This document shows positions 1 through 12,029 of a DNA stretch of 64,000 bases, piece after piece (the stretch's first letter is position 1; the number at the start of each line of letters is the position of its first letter). Both the position numbers and the translations under genes were made by a program. The DNA is from Jacaranda mimosifolia (taxonomy: Eukaryota; Streptophyta; Magnoliopsida; Lamiales; Bignoniaceae), in contig CM032124.1 in the NCBI GenBank assembly GCA_018894105.1, forward strand, positions 4,263,501 through 4,327,500. The letters run 5' to 3'. Below the pieces are notes generated by a model. That model had not been told where the DNA came from and ran no database searches. It saw only the letters and a list, made by a program, of their open reading frames with translations.

Positions 1-3000
1 ATGCAGAACTCCTCCCTCCTATTGTAGATTCAATGAAAACCACGGACAGCCGCGTGCCGGGGTGCACTGCTCAGGTGTGGCTACATGTAGAACTGGATAA
101 TAATAACAAATTGAGGTTCTTGGCTGACAGTGATTCGGAGATAACAAAAGGGTTTTGTGCTTGCTTGGTTTGGGTGCTTGATGGCGCCACCCCAGAGGAA
201 GTTTTGGCTGTGAGAACTGAGGATTTGGGAGCATTAAGTGTGGTGGGGTTGAATGGAAGAACGGGTGGTTATTCTGGCAGCAGGGTGAATACTTGGCACA
301 ATGTGCTGATGAGTATGCAGAAGAGGACTAAGGTGTTGGTGGCAGAGCGTGAAGGGCGGCCCCGTGGAGAGCCGTTCCCATCATTGACTGTGACTGCTGA
401 TGGCATACAGGCCAAAGGGAGCTATGCTGAAGCTCAGGTGGAACTTCTACTTATTCTTGTGATTGTGTGGTATAGTTTGATTTCATATTTAATTATCGTG
501 TTTCTCTTGGCAGTTTTGGATATAGTGATGTGGGGTATGACTATGAATTTTCTCTCATCTTTGGCTTATACCAAGATGGAGTTTTCAAGGACAAACTATC
601 AAAGTAGTAAAGTACAAAAAAGATGAAATTTGTTTAGTAACTAACATGACTAGTGAAGAACGTCTTTCTACTGTCTTATAGACTTACTAGATCGATTTGT
701 AGGCCTTTTAAGTATAGGATTTGGAACATTACCTATAGACCAATAGTAGTCATAGAATCCATGATTTGTTAGAGAGTTATAGAGGGAAATACTCAATTGA
801 CTGGTTGTTGGGCTACTGACCAGCTTGGAAAGCAATTGCTCATCATGCTTAGACAAATCATTCTTCTGTTTCATCTTTTGGTTCAGTATGGTGGAGGTTT
901 TCAGTTTAAAAGAAGAAGACTACAAACAATTCGGAGACATCTGCTCTTATCATGTTCTTCCTCTGCCTTTGATCAAAATCCAAATATATTAAGTTGAATA
1001 GGACTGAAACACTGGAGGGTTGCTTTTGTGAGTCCAAGAAGAAGTCACAAATTGTTCAAATTAGCAAGAAATGTTTATTTTCATTTTTTTTTTTAATTTT
1101 ATCATTAATCGGTCTTCTATCAGCCTTGATGATAATTAGGGATCGAAAAAAATCTCTTAAACTGAAGCAGAGATGCTAGTTTTATTGCTTGATGCGCTCA
1201 GGGATATACTATGGGTGGTTGTGGATCATTGAGTAGATTTAATACAATATCCTTCCCCAAAGAACTTGAAAAGGACCTTTCTTACCCATTATGGAAAATA
1301 GTTATACTTTATAGTGTTGTGATAACAACTAAAAATCTATCCAGTTACCAACACCTATCTCTTTAATGGCCTAGATTCCCCTGTGTTCTAATCTGTTTCT
1401 TGTGTGCTGGATTAAACCATTGCAGTGTATAATTAAATTCGCTATCATTTTGGTTTTGCTGTGTTGAAATGATCCGTTACATCCGTAAATACATAACAAT
1501 TGAATATAAAAGGTTTTCCAATAAATTTTAATTAATTTTCTGAATAGGATCTTCAATTTAGTCTAAAAGATAAGTGTTAAAACATCAAGAATTCATTTTA
1601 TGACCTCTGTTCTTTCAAGAGTCATGTAAAGGTAAGGTAAATTTTGTGCAACAGACCTATGGATATCCTGACTATTAAAAAACCTAAGTTTCAAAATAGT
1701 GTATTGCAGGCTAGATTTCTGCTTCCTGATGAGGTGAAAATTCAAGAGCTAGTGAATTTGCTGGAGGAGAAGAAGATTGGCATAGTTGCACATTTCTACA
1801 TGGACCCTGAGGTTCAAGGTGTTTTAACTGCTGCACAGAAGCTCTGGCCTCATATCCATATATCTGATTCACTGGTTATGGCAGATTCCGCCGTCAAGAT
1901 GGCTAAAGCTGGGTGCAAATTTATCACTGTTCTTGGTGTAGATTTTATGTCTGAAAATGTACGTGCTATACTTGACCAGGCTGGATTTCCAGAGGTACCA
2001 AATCTTGCTCTAGTTTTCTTTTTCTGATTGATATATGTTTTCTATTGATGTGATGCTTAAGCAACTACATAAGCTTATTTCTCTGTATCATATTAGTTGT
2101 TTTGCATTTTTAACTACAACTGCTGTTCAGGTAGGTGTCTACAGGATGTCAAATGAACGAATAGGTTGCTCGTTGGCTGATGCTGCGGCAAGTCCTGCAT
2201 ATATGGATTACCTTGCGGCAGCTGCAGCTTCTATTTCTTCTCCCTCTTTACATGTTGTCTACATTAATACCTCCCTGGAAACCAAGGCTTATGCTCATGA
2301 AGTTGTTCCGACAATAACTTGTACATCTTCTAATGTAGTGCAAACCATTCTACAGGTTGGTTATGATCTTGCGCTTGTTGCAATAATTATTCGGTCTTTT
2401 GGCCTAGCTTCCTATGTTGGCTTATTTTTAATTACTTTGAGCTGTATCTTGTATCTTCTAGGCGTTTGCTGAAATTCCTAATTTAAACGTGTGGTATGGT
2501 CCTGACACCTACATGGGAGCAAATATCATGGAGTTGTTCCGACAGATGACTGTGATGAGTGATGAAGAAATTGCCAATATACATCCAAAGCATAACAAAA
2601 ACTCTATAAAATCTTTGATAACTCGATTTCACTATTTTCAGGTAAATTTATCAATGCATGGAGAAAAAAATTCTTCAATGAGAGCATCTAGTTTTTTGTT
2701 TGTTTGAACTGTAACTATATGCTGTTCTTAACCCTTTACTTGGAAAAATCCCCCAGATCAAACGAGAAATAAGAGAAAAAGAAAATATGTGTTCTGTTTC
2801 TGGCCATGAAATTTTGTTAATCATGAAGGCTTAATGAAATTCCTCTTTCTGTTGCCAGGATGGAACATGCATTGTTCATCACCTCTTTGGCCATGAAGTT
2901 GTTGGTAAGATAAATGAAATGTACTGCGATGCATTTCTAACTGCCCACTTTGAGGTTCCTGGCGAAATGTTCTCCCTAGCGATGGAAGCAAAGCGAAGAG

Positions 3001-4228
3001 GAATGGGAGTAGTGGGATCCACTCAAAATATATTAGACTTTATCAAAGAGAGAGTACAAGAAGCATTAGAGAGAAATGTTGACGATCATCTTCAGTTTGT
3101 TTTAGGAACCGAATCAGGAATGGTGACTTCAATTGTTGCTGCAGTCCGAAAACTATTGGGCTCCGTGAAGTCTCGCGAGGGAGCTAAAGTGAGTGTCGAG
3201 ATAGTCTTTCCCGTCTCATCAGAGTCGATAACTAGAACACCAAGCTCATCCCCAGGTGAAGCAAGGGACTTCTTGAAACTCCCTGTAATACCTGGAGTTG
3301 CAAGCGGAGAGGGTTGCTCTCTTCACGGTGGTTGTGCGTCTTGTCCTTACATGAAGGTTAGCTAAATCTGAATCCTGTTTTTCTGTTAATTCTTGAATTA
3401 CGAGAATCGGTTTTCATTATTTGAATCGATACTAAAGCAAACTGTTTCAGTTTCCTTCTGTTGCATGCACCTCCAATATCTGAAATTCTGCTCAAGTAAA
3501 AATGTTATAGCATGACTAACATAATGCAAATTTGAAGTTTTTTCAGTTGAAGAGGTGAGATTCTTGTCTATATTAGAAATATTTTCTGGGGTTTCCTGAG
3601 ATACTTTTATCTTCACAATGTTACCTTTATTGTTATTACTGTTTGTACTCATCGTTGAACAATTTTCTTGTTAGGCTAACATGTATTATCAGGCTTCTGA
3701 TTTAGAGAGTATTTAAAAATACATTATCTTCATTTCATTTCCTTCTTTAAATTGTTAGATGAACTCTCTTGGATCACTCCTCAAAGTTTGCCAAAACTTG
3801 CCCCACGACAAAGATAGTCTTTCAGAATATGAAGCTGGGCGGTTCAGCCTGAAGACCCCAAATGGAAAACTGATTGCGGATGTTGGTTGTGAGCCAATTC
3901 TACACATGAGACATTTCCAGGTTTGTACTTCAAATCTCTTCTGTCTTGTTCCACATTGGAGTAGTCAAGAGTCTTGAAACAGTTTATAAGTTGTTCTCAC
4001 TCCTCCCCCCTTGAAGGCACCAAAAAACCCTTTACTAAATGTGTATCGACGGGACAATATGCCAATGCGGTTGGGTCTTTATATTGGGTGATGGATTTAA
4101 CCATCACCATATAGTTTTCATTTAGTTAATCATGGCCCTCGATTGATTTGTGCTTTTTACAGTCTACAAAGAGATTGCCAGAGAAGCTGATCCAGCAGAT
4201 CCTCCACACTGGTGGCAATGGAAGATAA
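1..4228 (+). CDS. QS: Quinolinate synthase, chloroplastic (SufE-NadA fusion), 5' truncated by window edge
   Basis: Makes quinolinate from iminoaspartate and dihydroxyacetone phosphate in plastids, an early step of de novo NAD synthesis. Seven exons are readable: 3-437, 1710-1994, 2131-2355, 2462-2641, 2859-3356, 3759-3920 and 4163-4228. All junctions are phase 0 with GT/AG borders, giving 616 residues ending in TAA. The first exon is the C-terminal part of a SufE domain with its catalytic cysteine in VPGCTAQVW (codon 63-65). NadA follows: HFYMDPEVQ in exon 2, IGCSLADAA in exon 3, DGTCIVHH at the start of exon 5, and the cysteine-rich GCSLHGGCASCPYMK closing exon 5. These cysteines are the probable [4Fe-4S] ligands, by analogy with bacterial NadA. 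About 100 N-terminal residues, including the transit peptide, lie before the window, judging from the ~718-residue Arabidopsis protein. No frame damage is seen, so the gene looks functional. Confidence 0.96.
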
Positions 4229-4566
4229 ATTTATACGGCTAACTAGAGCATATATTGACCCGAGTGGACAACGGGTCTCTGATGATTTCTCGAATCAAGA
4301 ACAGATTAGCAGCTGATTTTTGAATAAGATCCTGGCGATGGATTTATGTTGACAGACCCCATCTAATATACAGAATTTTTATGTTATAGTACAAACTCAA
4401 TTTCAGCCACCATAAATTTCTTTTCCTGGTTTTCATTACAATAGGTTGTTAGAATTAGTGGAGTGTGTTTGTTTTCTATATTTTACCAATTTATGTAACA
4501 TTATCTTCTAGATATGTTACAGTATAAGAAATGTGCTAACTTGTGATGCTGTAAAAGGACAATTCC
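4229..4566 (+). other. 3' UTR and downstream flank of quinolinate synthase
   Basis: Non-coding, AT-rich sequence after the TAA of quinolinate synthase. It probably holds the 3' UTR. No polyadenylation site can be fixed with confidence, and no other gene is seen. Confidence 0.5.
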
Positions 4567-5494
4567 ATTGGAAATGAATCGTCCAAAAATTTTGCTTGGA
4601 CCATGGCGAATACGTAGATATTTGGAAGAAGATTAAACTGCGACAGCCCTCTACCTTCTTGGTACGAGGGAATGGTGGATGGATCTGTGGGTATGAGGAA
4701 CTGTGGACCTGCAAAACAACATTTCGTACTTCTTTTAATAGTGTATAAAATAAATAAAAAAAAAAATTGATTGTGAATTACATATGTTGATGAAGTGGAA
4801 TAGCAAATGAGATATTAGTAAGAACAGGGATTTTAAATGATGGAATAGAGATTAGAAATTTTATATATAAATTGAAATAAAAAATGAAATCTCACTCATA
4901 ATAGAAGATGTTAAATAATGGGTCAGATTTTTAAAAATATAAAAAAGTACAATAGATTTATAATTTTTGTAAATAGGACTAATTATCAGATTGTCGCTTG
5001 TATTAAGAATTTTAAAATTTATCCATGAAATAAAATAGAAAACAAATATCACCGAAATAGATCTGAAGGATGGATTAGGTATTTGAAAATATAAAGAAAC
5101 TATAACAAATTTAAAATTTTTATAGACATGATTAATCATTAATCCCCAAATTCTTAGCGAACAAACTCAATTATTAGTGTTCATTACATAAATTTTGTTA
5201 ATATGAGAGAACTATTTTTTTTTTTTTTTTTTTTTTACAATTTTAGGGTGAATTTGGTTTGCTGCACAAATCAGTTAGAAAAAGAATAGGAAAAGATCTT
5301 ATTATATCACTTAGGTTACATTGTATTCTTGAGTCAAAGGTTAATAATAATTTCTTTTATCTTAATAAAATAAATTATATTCATCAAAGAGAAAATTATA
5401 TGAATTCGATCCTTGTGGTGCGTCCTGATTTTCATTAATTAAAAATATGAAATCACTTACACAAATATATGGAGATTGAAAATTTGTAATATTA
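4567..5494. repeat. 0.93-kb segmental duplicate, left copy
   Basis: This non-coding AT-rich stretch matches 60477-61409 in the same orientation, with scattered substitutions and small indels. Shared landmarks include GAAGTGGAATAGCAAATGAG (near 4793 and 60693) and GATGGATTAGG. The copies lie between quinolinate synthase and the diphosphatase on one side, and beyond the last NLR gene on the other. No reading frame or TIR is apparent, so it may be an unclassified repeat or a true segmental duplication. Confidence 0.75.
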
Positions 5495-6421
5495 TAGTTA
5501 AAAAAATTCATTTTATTGGCTTGCAACCCAAATTGCAGAGCAAGACTAGGATTCTTCATTGATCTACCAACCAAAACACGTGGCGACAACCAAACGGAAC
5601 AAAAACCAAAGTCGTCATATTCTCGGACATTTCTAGCCTGGTATTCCTCTCCCTCGCACTCTGCTCCGCAGATACTTTGCCCCAAACACCATTGGAGCAT
5701 TAGATTCTCCACAAAGGTAGGTAATTTCTACTCTGATATAATGTTATTTCGATTCTGGGGCTTCAATTGTATGTCTTTATCATATAATTGTTCAAATGGT
5801 TTGTAATGGGTTAAAGTTTACTTTTTTTTTTCATTAACTGTAGTCGAAATTTTCTTGCTCTGCTTTTAATTATGAATTTTCTTCTTTACTTTACGCTTGG
5901 GGTTGTTGGGTTTTGGGATATTTCCGAAAATAATGGCGGGTGCTTTCTACTGAAGAATTTTAGTTGAGCTGTTCGGCTGGAACTGTTTAATTTGATTCAA
6001 GAAATTGCATAATCACCTCCAAAAAGGGGAAATTCAAGAGTCGATGCAAAAATAGTGTTGCTTTTCTTGTTTTCCTTTTTGCCCGCCACTAAATTTTAAT
6101 CTCAAGAACTGATCTTTTATTTGAGCATGGTGGCAGATAGTAGAGGGTTTGATACAGCCAAAAATGGACATTTTTCCAAAAAAGGATGCATCTTGGTTAT
6201 CTGTTAGACATCTTATGGTTCATTAATACTCAAAATTTAGAATTTGGAAAGGATAATACTCAAAAAATTTTTTGGCACAATCACTTTGTTTACTTGCGGC
6301 TGAATCTTTGGTCTCATTGTGGATTCACCAGCCTTTAGCGGTATTATGTAGCATAAGAGCTTTTGCATACTCAGGTTTATAATATATTTCAACTTTTGTA
6401 GGATTTACATTTTGCTCTTCA
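5495..6421 (+). promoter_or_regulatory. Promoter and spliced 5' leader of the ADP-ribose/CDP-alcohol diphosphatase gene
   Basis: Upstream of the ATG at 6422 a 5'-leader intron is likely. It has a donor AAAG/GTAGGT at 5717 and an acceptor TTTTGTAG ending at 6401, which leaves a 20-nt leader before the ATG. The first leader exon would lie in the less AT-rich stretch around 5560-5716. No convincing TATA box was identified. The splice call comes from consensus only. Confidence 0.55.
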
Positions 6422-7381
6422 ATGGGTTACACAAATGGGATTGTCAGCGCACAGGGGAAGCAGCCTCTTGTTTCTTTTGGGGTGATATCAGATGTCCAGT
6501 ATGCTGATATTCCGGACGGCCGCTCATTCCTTGGTGTTCCTCGCTATTATCGGCACAGCCTACTTGTGTTGCAAAGAGCAGTGCGGAGTTGGAACGAGCA
6601 GAAGCTGAAGTTTGTCATTAACTTTGGAGACATTGTTGATGGCTTCTGCCCAAAAGCCCAATCTCTAACTGCAATTAAGAAAATTGTCAATGAATTTAGA
6701 ACTTTTAATGGCCCTGTATATCACATGATTGGCAATCACTGTCTTTATAACCTCCCTCGTGAAGAATTGCTTCCTTTGTTGAACATTCAGAGTGATGATG
6801 GTCATGCCTATTATGATTTTTCTCCAGTACCAGAATTCCGATTTGTAGTCCTTGATGGCTATGATATCAGTGCTATAGGCTGGCCCAAGGATCATCAGAA
6901 CACATTAAGGGCCATGGATTTTCTCCTGGAGAAAAATCCAAATTCAGATAAGAACAGCCCAAATGGACTTGTAGGACTGGAGAGAAGGTTCCTTATGTTC
7001 AATGGAGCAGTAGGTAAAGAACAAATGGAATGGTTGGATCTTGTCCTCCAGGATGCAACAAAGTTGAACCAGAAAGTAGTGATATGCTGCCATCTACCTT
7101 TAGATCCTGGTGCATCATCTTATGAATCACTGTTGTGGAATTATGATGAAGTGATGAATTTGATACACCGGTACAATTCTGTGAAGGTCTGTCTGGCTGG
7201 GCATGCTCACAAAGGTGGATACTCGGTGGACTCTTACGGTGTGCAACATCGGGTTCTCGAAGCTGCCTTGGAGTGTCCCCCGGGCACTGATGCTTTCGGA
7301 TATATTGATCTTTTCCATGATAGTTTATTACTCTCTGGTACAGATAGATTGGAGAGTCACGAGATGGTTTTTAGTTGTTAG
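6422..7381 (+). CDS. Manganese-dependent ADP-ribose/CDP-alcohol diphosphatase (calcineurin-like phosphoesterase)
   Basis: A single coding exon of 319 residues. It belongs to the metallophosphoesterase superfamily and would hydrolyse ADP-ribose and CDP-choline or CDP-ethanolamine type substrates with a dinuclear metal centre. All five metal motifs are present in order: SDVQ (D24), GDIVDG (69-74), GNHC (104-107), CHLP (H224) and GHAH (260-263). DVQ in place of DxH and GNHC in place of GNHD/E are normal for this subfamily, as I know it. The length fits plant homologues, and the chosen ATG gives the usual short N-terminus before SFGVISDVQYAD. No signal peptide or membrane segment is visible, so a cytosolic enzyme is likely. 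It is unrelated to the NLR cluster that starts 1 kb downstream. Confidence 0.93.
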   Translation: MGYTNGIVSAQGKQPLVSFGVISDVQYADIPDGRSFLGVPRYYRHSLLVLQRAVRSWNEQKLKFVINFGDIVDGFCPKAQSLTAIKKIVNEFRTFNGPVYHMIGNHCLYNLPREELLPLLNIQSDDGHAYYDFSPVPEFRFVVLDGYDISAIGWPKDHQNTLRAMDFLLEKNPNSDKNSPNGLVGLERRFLMFNGAVGKEQMEWLDLVLQDATKLNQKVVICCHLPLDPGASSYESLLWNYDEVMNLIHRYNSVKVCLAGHAHKGGYSVDSYGVQHRVLEAALECPPGTDAFGYIDLFHDSLLLSGTDRLESHEMVFSC

Positions 7382-8354
7382 ATGTAACAATTATTTATTA
7401 GCTCGTAACATCTACTCTCATCTTTCAATGTGCTCTAGAAAAGCTTATGAGCTTTTGTTTAGAGCAGCTTAATTATACTCAGCAAGATGCCCAAGCGTTC
7501 AAAGTAGTCGTTTACATAACCAAATTCATTGCAGGTATTCCAGCGTTGAAACCTCCAATTGTTGTTGCTTCTGAAGAATAGCTTATACAGGGACTTGCTG
7601 TTAGGAAAGAATTTTTTCTCCATCCTTACATAATTGATGTTGATGTATATCTCTTTCTTGCAGTTTACTTTTCTTTTTTCAAAGGTCAAAATATATTGTT
7701 AACTTGCATACTCTATTCCCTTCTAATAATGATGAGGTGCACTTGAAATAATTAAGCAGGAAGATGACACCACAATTTCGGGAATGAGCTCGGATTGGGC
7801 ATCAAGAGGTTTGTTAAGATTTAAATGAAACACATGCTATAAAATCAATTTTGATTTATATCTGGTCAATAGTTGGTACAGTCATATTATCATTGACTTT
7901 GGTAAACAGTACAATGCTCCTCCTCACTTGTCTTTTTATTGTTAGAAATCCAAAATTTGCTAGGGATTAGATTTCTGATCCAACTTTTGGTTTATAGGAT
8001 AAGAACTTGATGATTTTCTATTTGTATTACCTGACTATGATCCATCTAACTTCTCTGCTGCAGAAATCTATGGAATAAGATAGCATAAAGTAAGAAGGAA
8101 GACTATGAAAACCATAATAAATGAAAAAGCAACTCATTTAACTTCTTAAATTACTCAAACCTCTCATCCAATATTTATACGTAATACAAAGGTGTCGTAT
8201 CCCTAACAAGCATCTAGCGGACGAGCTTGATAGGATGCTTTCTAACATTGATAGATCACATGCACACAGAAATTTATAGCTAACCATATTACAAACTTTA
8301 TCTAGCCAAATATAACATGTAAGCAAACACGGAACTTGCTGTTTTATCACTTTG
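7382..8354. other. Diphosphatase 3' region, then flank shared with other NAR2 copies
   Basis: The first part should contain the diphosphatase 3' UTR. From about 7960 the sequence matches 35096-35358, and from about 8125 it also matches 16106 onward; all three share AAGCAACTCATT-like sequence. This is the 3' flank of the decayed NAR2 gene on the minus strand, so the NAR2-NLR unit begins here. No intact coding sequence is seen. Confidence 0.6.
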
Positions 8355-8795
8355 TTTGGGATGCCTTGGACTCTCTCTTTTCTAGGAAGAAGAAATACAA
8401 ACAAAGACTCAAGCCGATGAAATGTCTACTGACACATGGCGTCCGGAGATTGCCTGGACCTTAAACAAGTTGGTGACCTTGTGAGAATCTGTGGTCTGTC
8501 CGAAGGCTACCTCTTCATCAGCAGAGTTATTAACATAGGCCCTGACAAAATATGTAGCAGCCGGAACATCCATCTCGACTGTCCAGGTGAATGTGTTGTT
8601 AGAAGGACTTTATGGCTTAGTAACAATCTTGTGTTGACAGGTCTTGGTCCTTTGCAAAGTCGTCCAACGTTTTTCTCCATGCGCGATCATGTTGGCTAAT
8701 TGGTGCATAGCAGAGGTTGATCTCTACTGTCTTGTAGGTAGAATCTATCTCAGCTGGGAAACTAGCGTTGAACAACCAAATCATAACTTATAATT
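8355..8795 (-). pseudogene. NRT3.1: NRT3.1/NAR2-like high-affinity nitrate transport accessory protein, pseudogene copy 1
   Basis: Read on the minus strand this encodes most of the second exon of an NAR2 protein, the small membrane partner of NRT2 nitrate transporters. Recognisable blocks are NASFPAEIDSTYKTVEI, NLCYAPISQHDRAWRKT, TFTWTVEMDVPAATYF, ADEEVAFGQTTDSHKVTNLF and SGRHVSVDISS. A one-base shift falls just after the DDFAKD block (around 8640-8650). A deletion removes most of the C-terminal membrane segment, and the frame ends in TGA soon after VDISSA. The first exon, with its signal peptide, is not found upstream. The conserved blocks suggest fairly recent loss. The family call rests on remembered NAR2 motifs. 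Confidence 0.85.
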
Positions 8796-9469
8796 GAGAA
8801 GTCAAAGACACATAACACATTCTACATCTGAATATACAAGACTACATTGGAGAATGCCCGATAATTATTTCAATAAAAATTTTGTAGTTATATCAAATTG
8901 TTCTTTGTGGAACTTATCAATTGCAACATTTGATTCGAGATTATGTGAAATACTCGAACTAATATTACTGAATAACAAATCAACTTTAAGGGAGATCAAA
9001 GCCCAAAACCTATAATCTTGAAGAGAAGAATAAGGGGTTTGATCAAATTCAATAGATTTCAATTTGTATTCTTTTGCTGATTCTATAATTTATATTTTGC
9101 AAAATACGAAATTATGTCAAATGAGGTGGTGGAGAATGTAATATAGCTTACTCAATTACTTAGTATACATCTCAGACTAAGAGATGATGTAAAACAAAGT
9201 AACTTTATTCTATCAATTACCCTTGAAATTCAAGCAACATAAACACGTAGCCAGGACATGGCATCAAATTAAAAGATGCCAGAGAATTTCATAAAAAACC
9301 TAATTTATAATAAGGAAACAATCAAAAGGATAAATGTCTTCGACTACAACATCTCATGAAAGTATCAAATCATATGGTACAGTTTCCATGCCAAGAACAT
9401 AAAGAAAAAATAAGAAACAACTAAATTCACACAATAGTCTGTTATTGCGTACATTTGAAGGTTACATAT
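8796..9469. other. Spacer between NAR2 pseudogene 1 and NLR A, duplicated at 16801-17472
   Basis: Non-coding and alignable base for base with 16801-17472 (shared TGTTCTTTGTGGAACT, AAAACAAAGTAACTTTATTC and CATGGCATCAAATT). It probably contains the remnant of NAR2 intron 1 and the 3' UTR of NLR A. No other gene is recognised. Confidence 0.55.
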
Positions 9470-10787
9470 TTAAGCCAGATGAATTAGGGGATATATATCA
9501 TTCATATTCAAGAGGAAAAATAGAGAGCTCAATTTTTCTTCCTTTTGTGAGCCCTTGAATTTTCTTGGCAGAAGCAGCAGCCGATTTGGTAGTCCTATAC
9601 AACTGTATTTCCCTAAGGGTTGATACATAAGGGTTGATACATCTGCGAGGCTGAAAGGAAGTGCTTTGAGTTGCTCACAGTTCCTGAGTGCAATGTATTG
9701 AAGCTTAGGACAATGAGTGCTGCTTGAAACTTTCCAGACAACTAAGTTTGTGTATTCAACTTGCAACACTTCAAGCTGAGGAAAACAATTGTCAGTTGTT
9801 TCCCAACATTCTCCCATGAATGCTTGCTTTTCAACTTGAGTACTTTAAGGTTCTCCAACATTCCGAGGATAGACATATGTTTCCAATCGAGAAAAGTATA
9901 TGACAGTGTTAGGCTCATCAGTTTTGGTGGAAACTTGTAGGATATAGGAAGGCCAAACAACTAACTAGCACCCACATCATTCAATAGTTTCAATTTTTCA
10001 AGGTGGCCTAATTTCCTCAAACCATCAAATGGAGTAGTTGAAGATGATTCACCATTGTTGTCGTCCTCCTCCCCTATTATTAGCCTGGCTAATTGCCCCC
10101 TGATACCCAATTTCTTAAGGTTACTGGCCCTTCCAAACACTTGTGCGCAACTTTCAGGTGATATATTGGCAAGTGCTTGAATCTTTTCACCTTGATTATT
10201 GTGATCACCTTCTGCTTTAGTACTTTTTCTTAAAATAATTGATGCATTGGTTTCCAAATGCCTCAGATGAATCATGTTCCATATTTCTGCTTTGATTTCT
10301 AGGACACGCGAAGTTGTGTCAACTATAAGAGTTTGTACGTTCCACATCTTGAAGATGGCTTCAGGAAGAACCTTAAAATCCCTGGAAAGGAAAAAGCACC
10401 TTAAATGAACTAATTGGGTCAAGTAGAATGGGAATCTTATGAATCTGATGGGCTTCACATCTAAAACTCTGAGTAGTTTGAAGGCATCTAGGATGGATGC
10501 AACATTTTCCAACAATAATATGGTTTCTTCTCTCAAGAAATGCAAAAAGTACGAACATGAGGACCATAAGGCTGTGATGAAAGGAAATTCACAACTTGAG
10601 AATGAATTGAAATGCAACGGTACTTACGTAAGTGCTTATCAGTATCAAAATTGCTTGAAGAAATCAATGATCCTCGTATTTCATGGAAGAAGTACTTTTG
10701 AGCTTCACTTATGCAGAAGTCACATATCAAGTCATGCACGTGGCAAGTTTTAATTTTACAAGTGCGACTAACTTTGTTAATCATTAC

Positions 10788-11885
10788 TCATTGCCAGGCA
10801 ATGGAATGGATTATAAGGTATTGAGAGGCTCTACAGATAGATGTTTGAAATAAATTAAACTCTACTGCTAGAATTATTGGATATGTGGATGCGGATTATG
10901 CAGGAGATTTGGATAGTAGAAGGTCTATGATAGGATATGTGTTCTGCGTCTCAAGTTGTACTGTTATCTGGAAGGCGACTTTGCAATCATCAATTGCATT
11001 GTCCACAACAGAGGCGGACTACATGACTTTAACTAAAGGCATGAAGAAGGCATTTAGCTAAAAGGGCTTATTGATGATATGGGTATGAATTTTGATATTA
11101 CTATAGTATTTTGTAATAGTTAGAGTGTCATACACTTGTGAAAAAATCAAGTATTTTACGAAAGAACAAAGCATATTGATGTGAGGTATCACCTTATCCA
11201 GGGTATAGTGTCTTAAGGTGTCATTTTGGTTGACAAGGTTAGGACTAAGGATAATCCGATAGATATGTTGACTAAGACTGTTTTAGAAATCAAATTCGAG
11301 CATTGCTTGGGTTCGATAAATATTTGCAAACTCAAATGATGACCTTTTTAGGGGCAAGGACAAAGATGATTGATGGATAATTTCAAGTCAAGGTGGAGAA
11401 TTGTTGATTATGCCTTGAAATTTAAGTTACAAATAGCGAGAACAAAAGAAACGGAGTGGGGCTTGCATGTAGCGACTGGGCGCCGCAGTGCCAGGCATTC
11501 AGTAGCTGGTGTCGCAACGCCTGGAAGCCAGCACCACGACGCCACGCATAGGCCTATGGCTTGTTTGGCTATTTGTTTGGGTATTTAAACCCCAATTTCT
11601 TCTAGGTTGAAAAGAACTAACATAGAGACGAACCTTAGAAACTTGATACTATATTGCTTTAGAGATATCATTTCATAATGGAGTTTAGATTGAGGGAGTT
11701 GGGTGTTCTTGTGATTGTGGGACTTAAATTGTACTTGGTACTTTCATTTGGAATCAATAAATTTATTTAATTGTCGGGTGGATTAAGCACATCGCCAAAC
11801 CACATTGAATCTTGTTGTCTTCTCTCATTGAATTACTTTATTATTATTTCTCAATTTTGTTATTTGGTTTTTCTAGGTTGCAACA
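10788..11885 (+). mobile_element. 5'-truncated Ty1/copia fragment (RNase H end plus 3' LTR) inside NLR A
   Basis: Plus-strand sequence begins within the reverse transcriptase/RNase H part of copia pol (VDADYAGDLDSRRSMIGYVF near 10880-10940, then STTEADYM). It continues through a decayed RNase H end and a purine tract (AAGGTGGAGAAT) into an LTR that starts TGTTGATTATG and ends GCAACA. It is the same family as 29720-35030. Gag, integrase and the 5' LTR are missing, so the insertion was followed by a deletion that also removed much of NLR A. Confidence 0.85.
11402..11885 (+). repeat. 3' LTR of the copia fragment in NLR A
   Basis: Begins TGTTGATT directly after a polypurine tract and ends GGTTGCAACA, where NLR A exon 1 resumes. 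At 484 bp it is shorter than the ~655-bp LTRs of the full element of the same family, so it carries an internal deletion. The end matches the 29720-35030 LTR in reverse complement (shared CACATCGCCAAACCAC). Confidence 0.8.
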
Positions 11886-12029
11886 TTGAGTCAGTGATGA
11901 GTCTTTTGAACAAACATAGGTTGCTCTCATGCACATGGATCTTATTCTTGACGTTGGAGATCAAATGGGCCTTATGGAGCTGTAGTTGTTTTAGGTTTTC
12001 CTAAAGGATTTCTACGGCAGTGTGGCAGT

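Larger units (their letters stand above)
9470..12029 (-). pseudogene. NLR locus A: R1-like CC-NB-ARC-LRR pseudogene interrupted by a copia fragment
   Basis: Two pieces survive. 11886-12029 is the decayed 5' end of exon 1 (CC domain), in which the start codon has been lost. 9470-10787 covers the RNBS/MHD-proximal region (RTCKIKTCHVHDLICDFC) through the LRRs. The rest of the CC domain and the whole P-loop to GLPL part of the NB-ARC are missing, replaced by the retrotransposon fragment 10788-11885. Further lesions include a stop in place of a sense codon after GAS (9961-9963), a 14-bp tandem duplication at about 9615-9642 that shifts the C-terminal frame, and another frame change near 10560. It is closely related to B and E. 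It cannot encode an NLR. Confidence 0.93.

Noticed and set aside
7459..7689. Minus-strand open frame of 76 codons beyond the diphosphatase gene
   Set aside because: Falls in the likely 3' region of the diphosphatase gene, with no motif and no homologous copy in the window.
8436..8699. Plus-strand open frame of 87 codons
   Set aside because: Antisense to the NAR2 pseudogene, whose protein motifs are on the minus strand.
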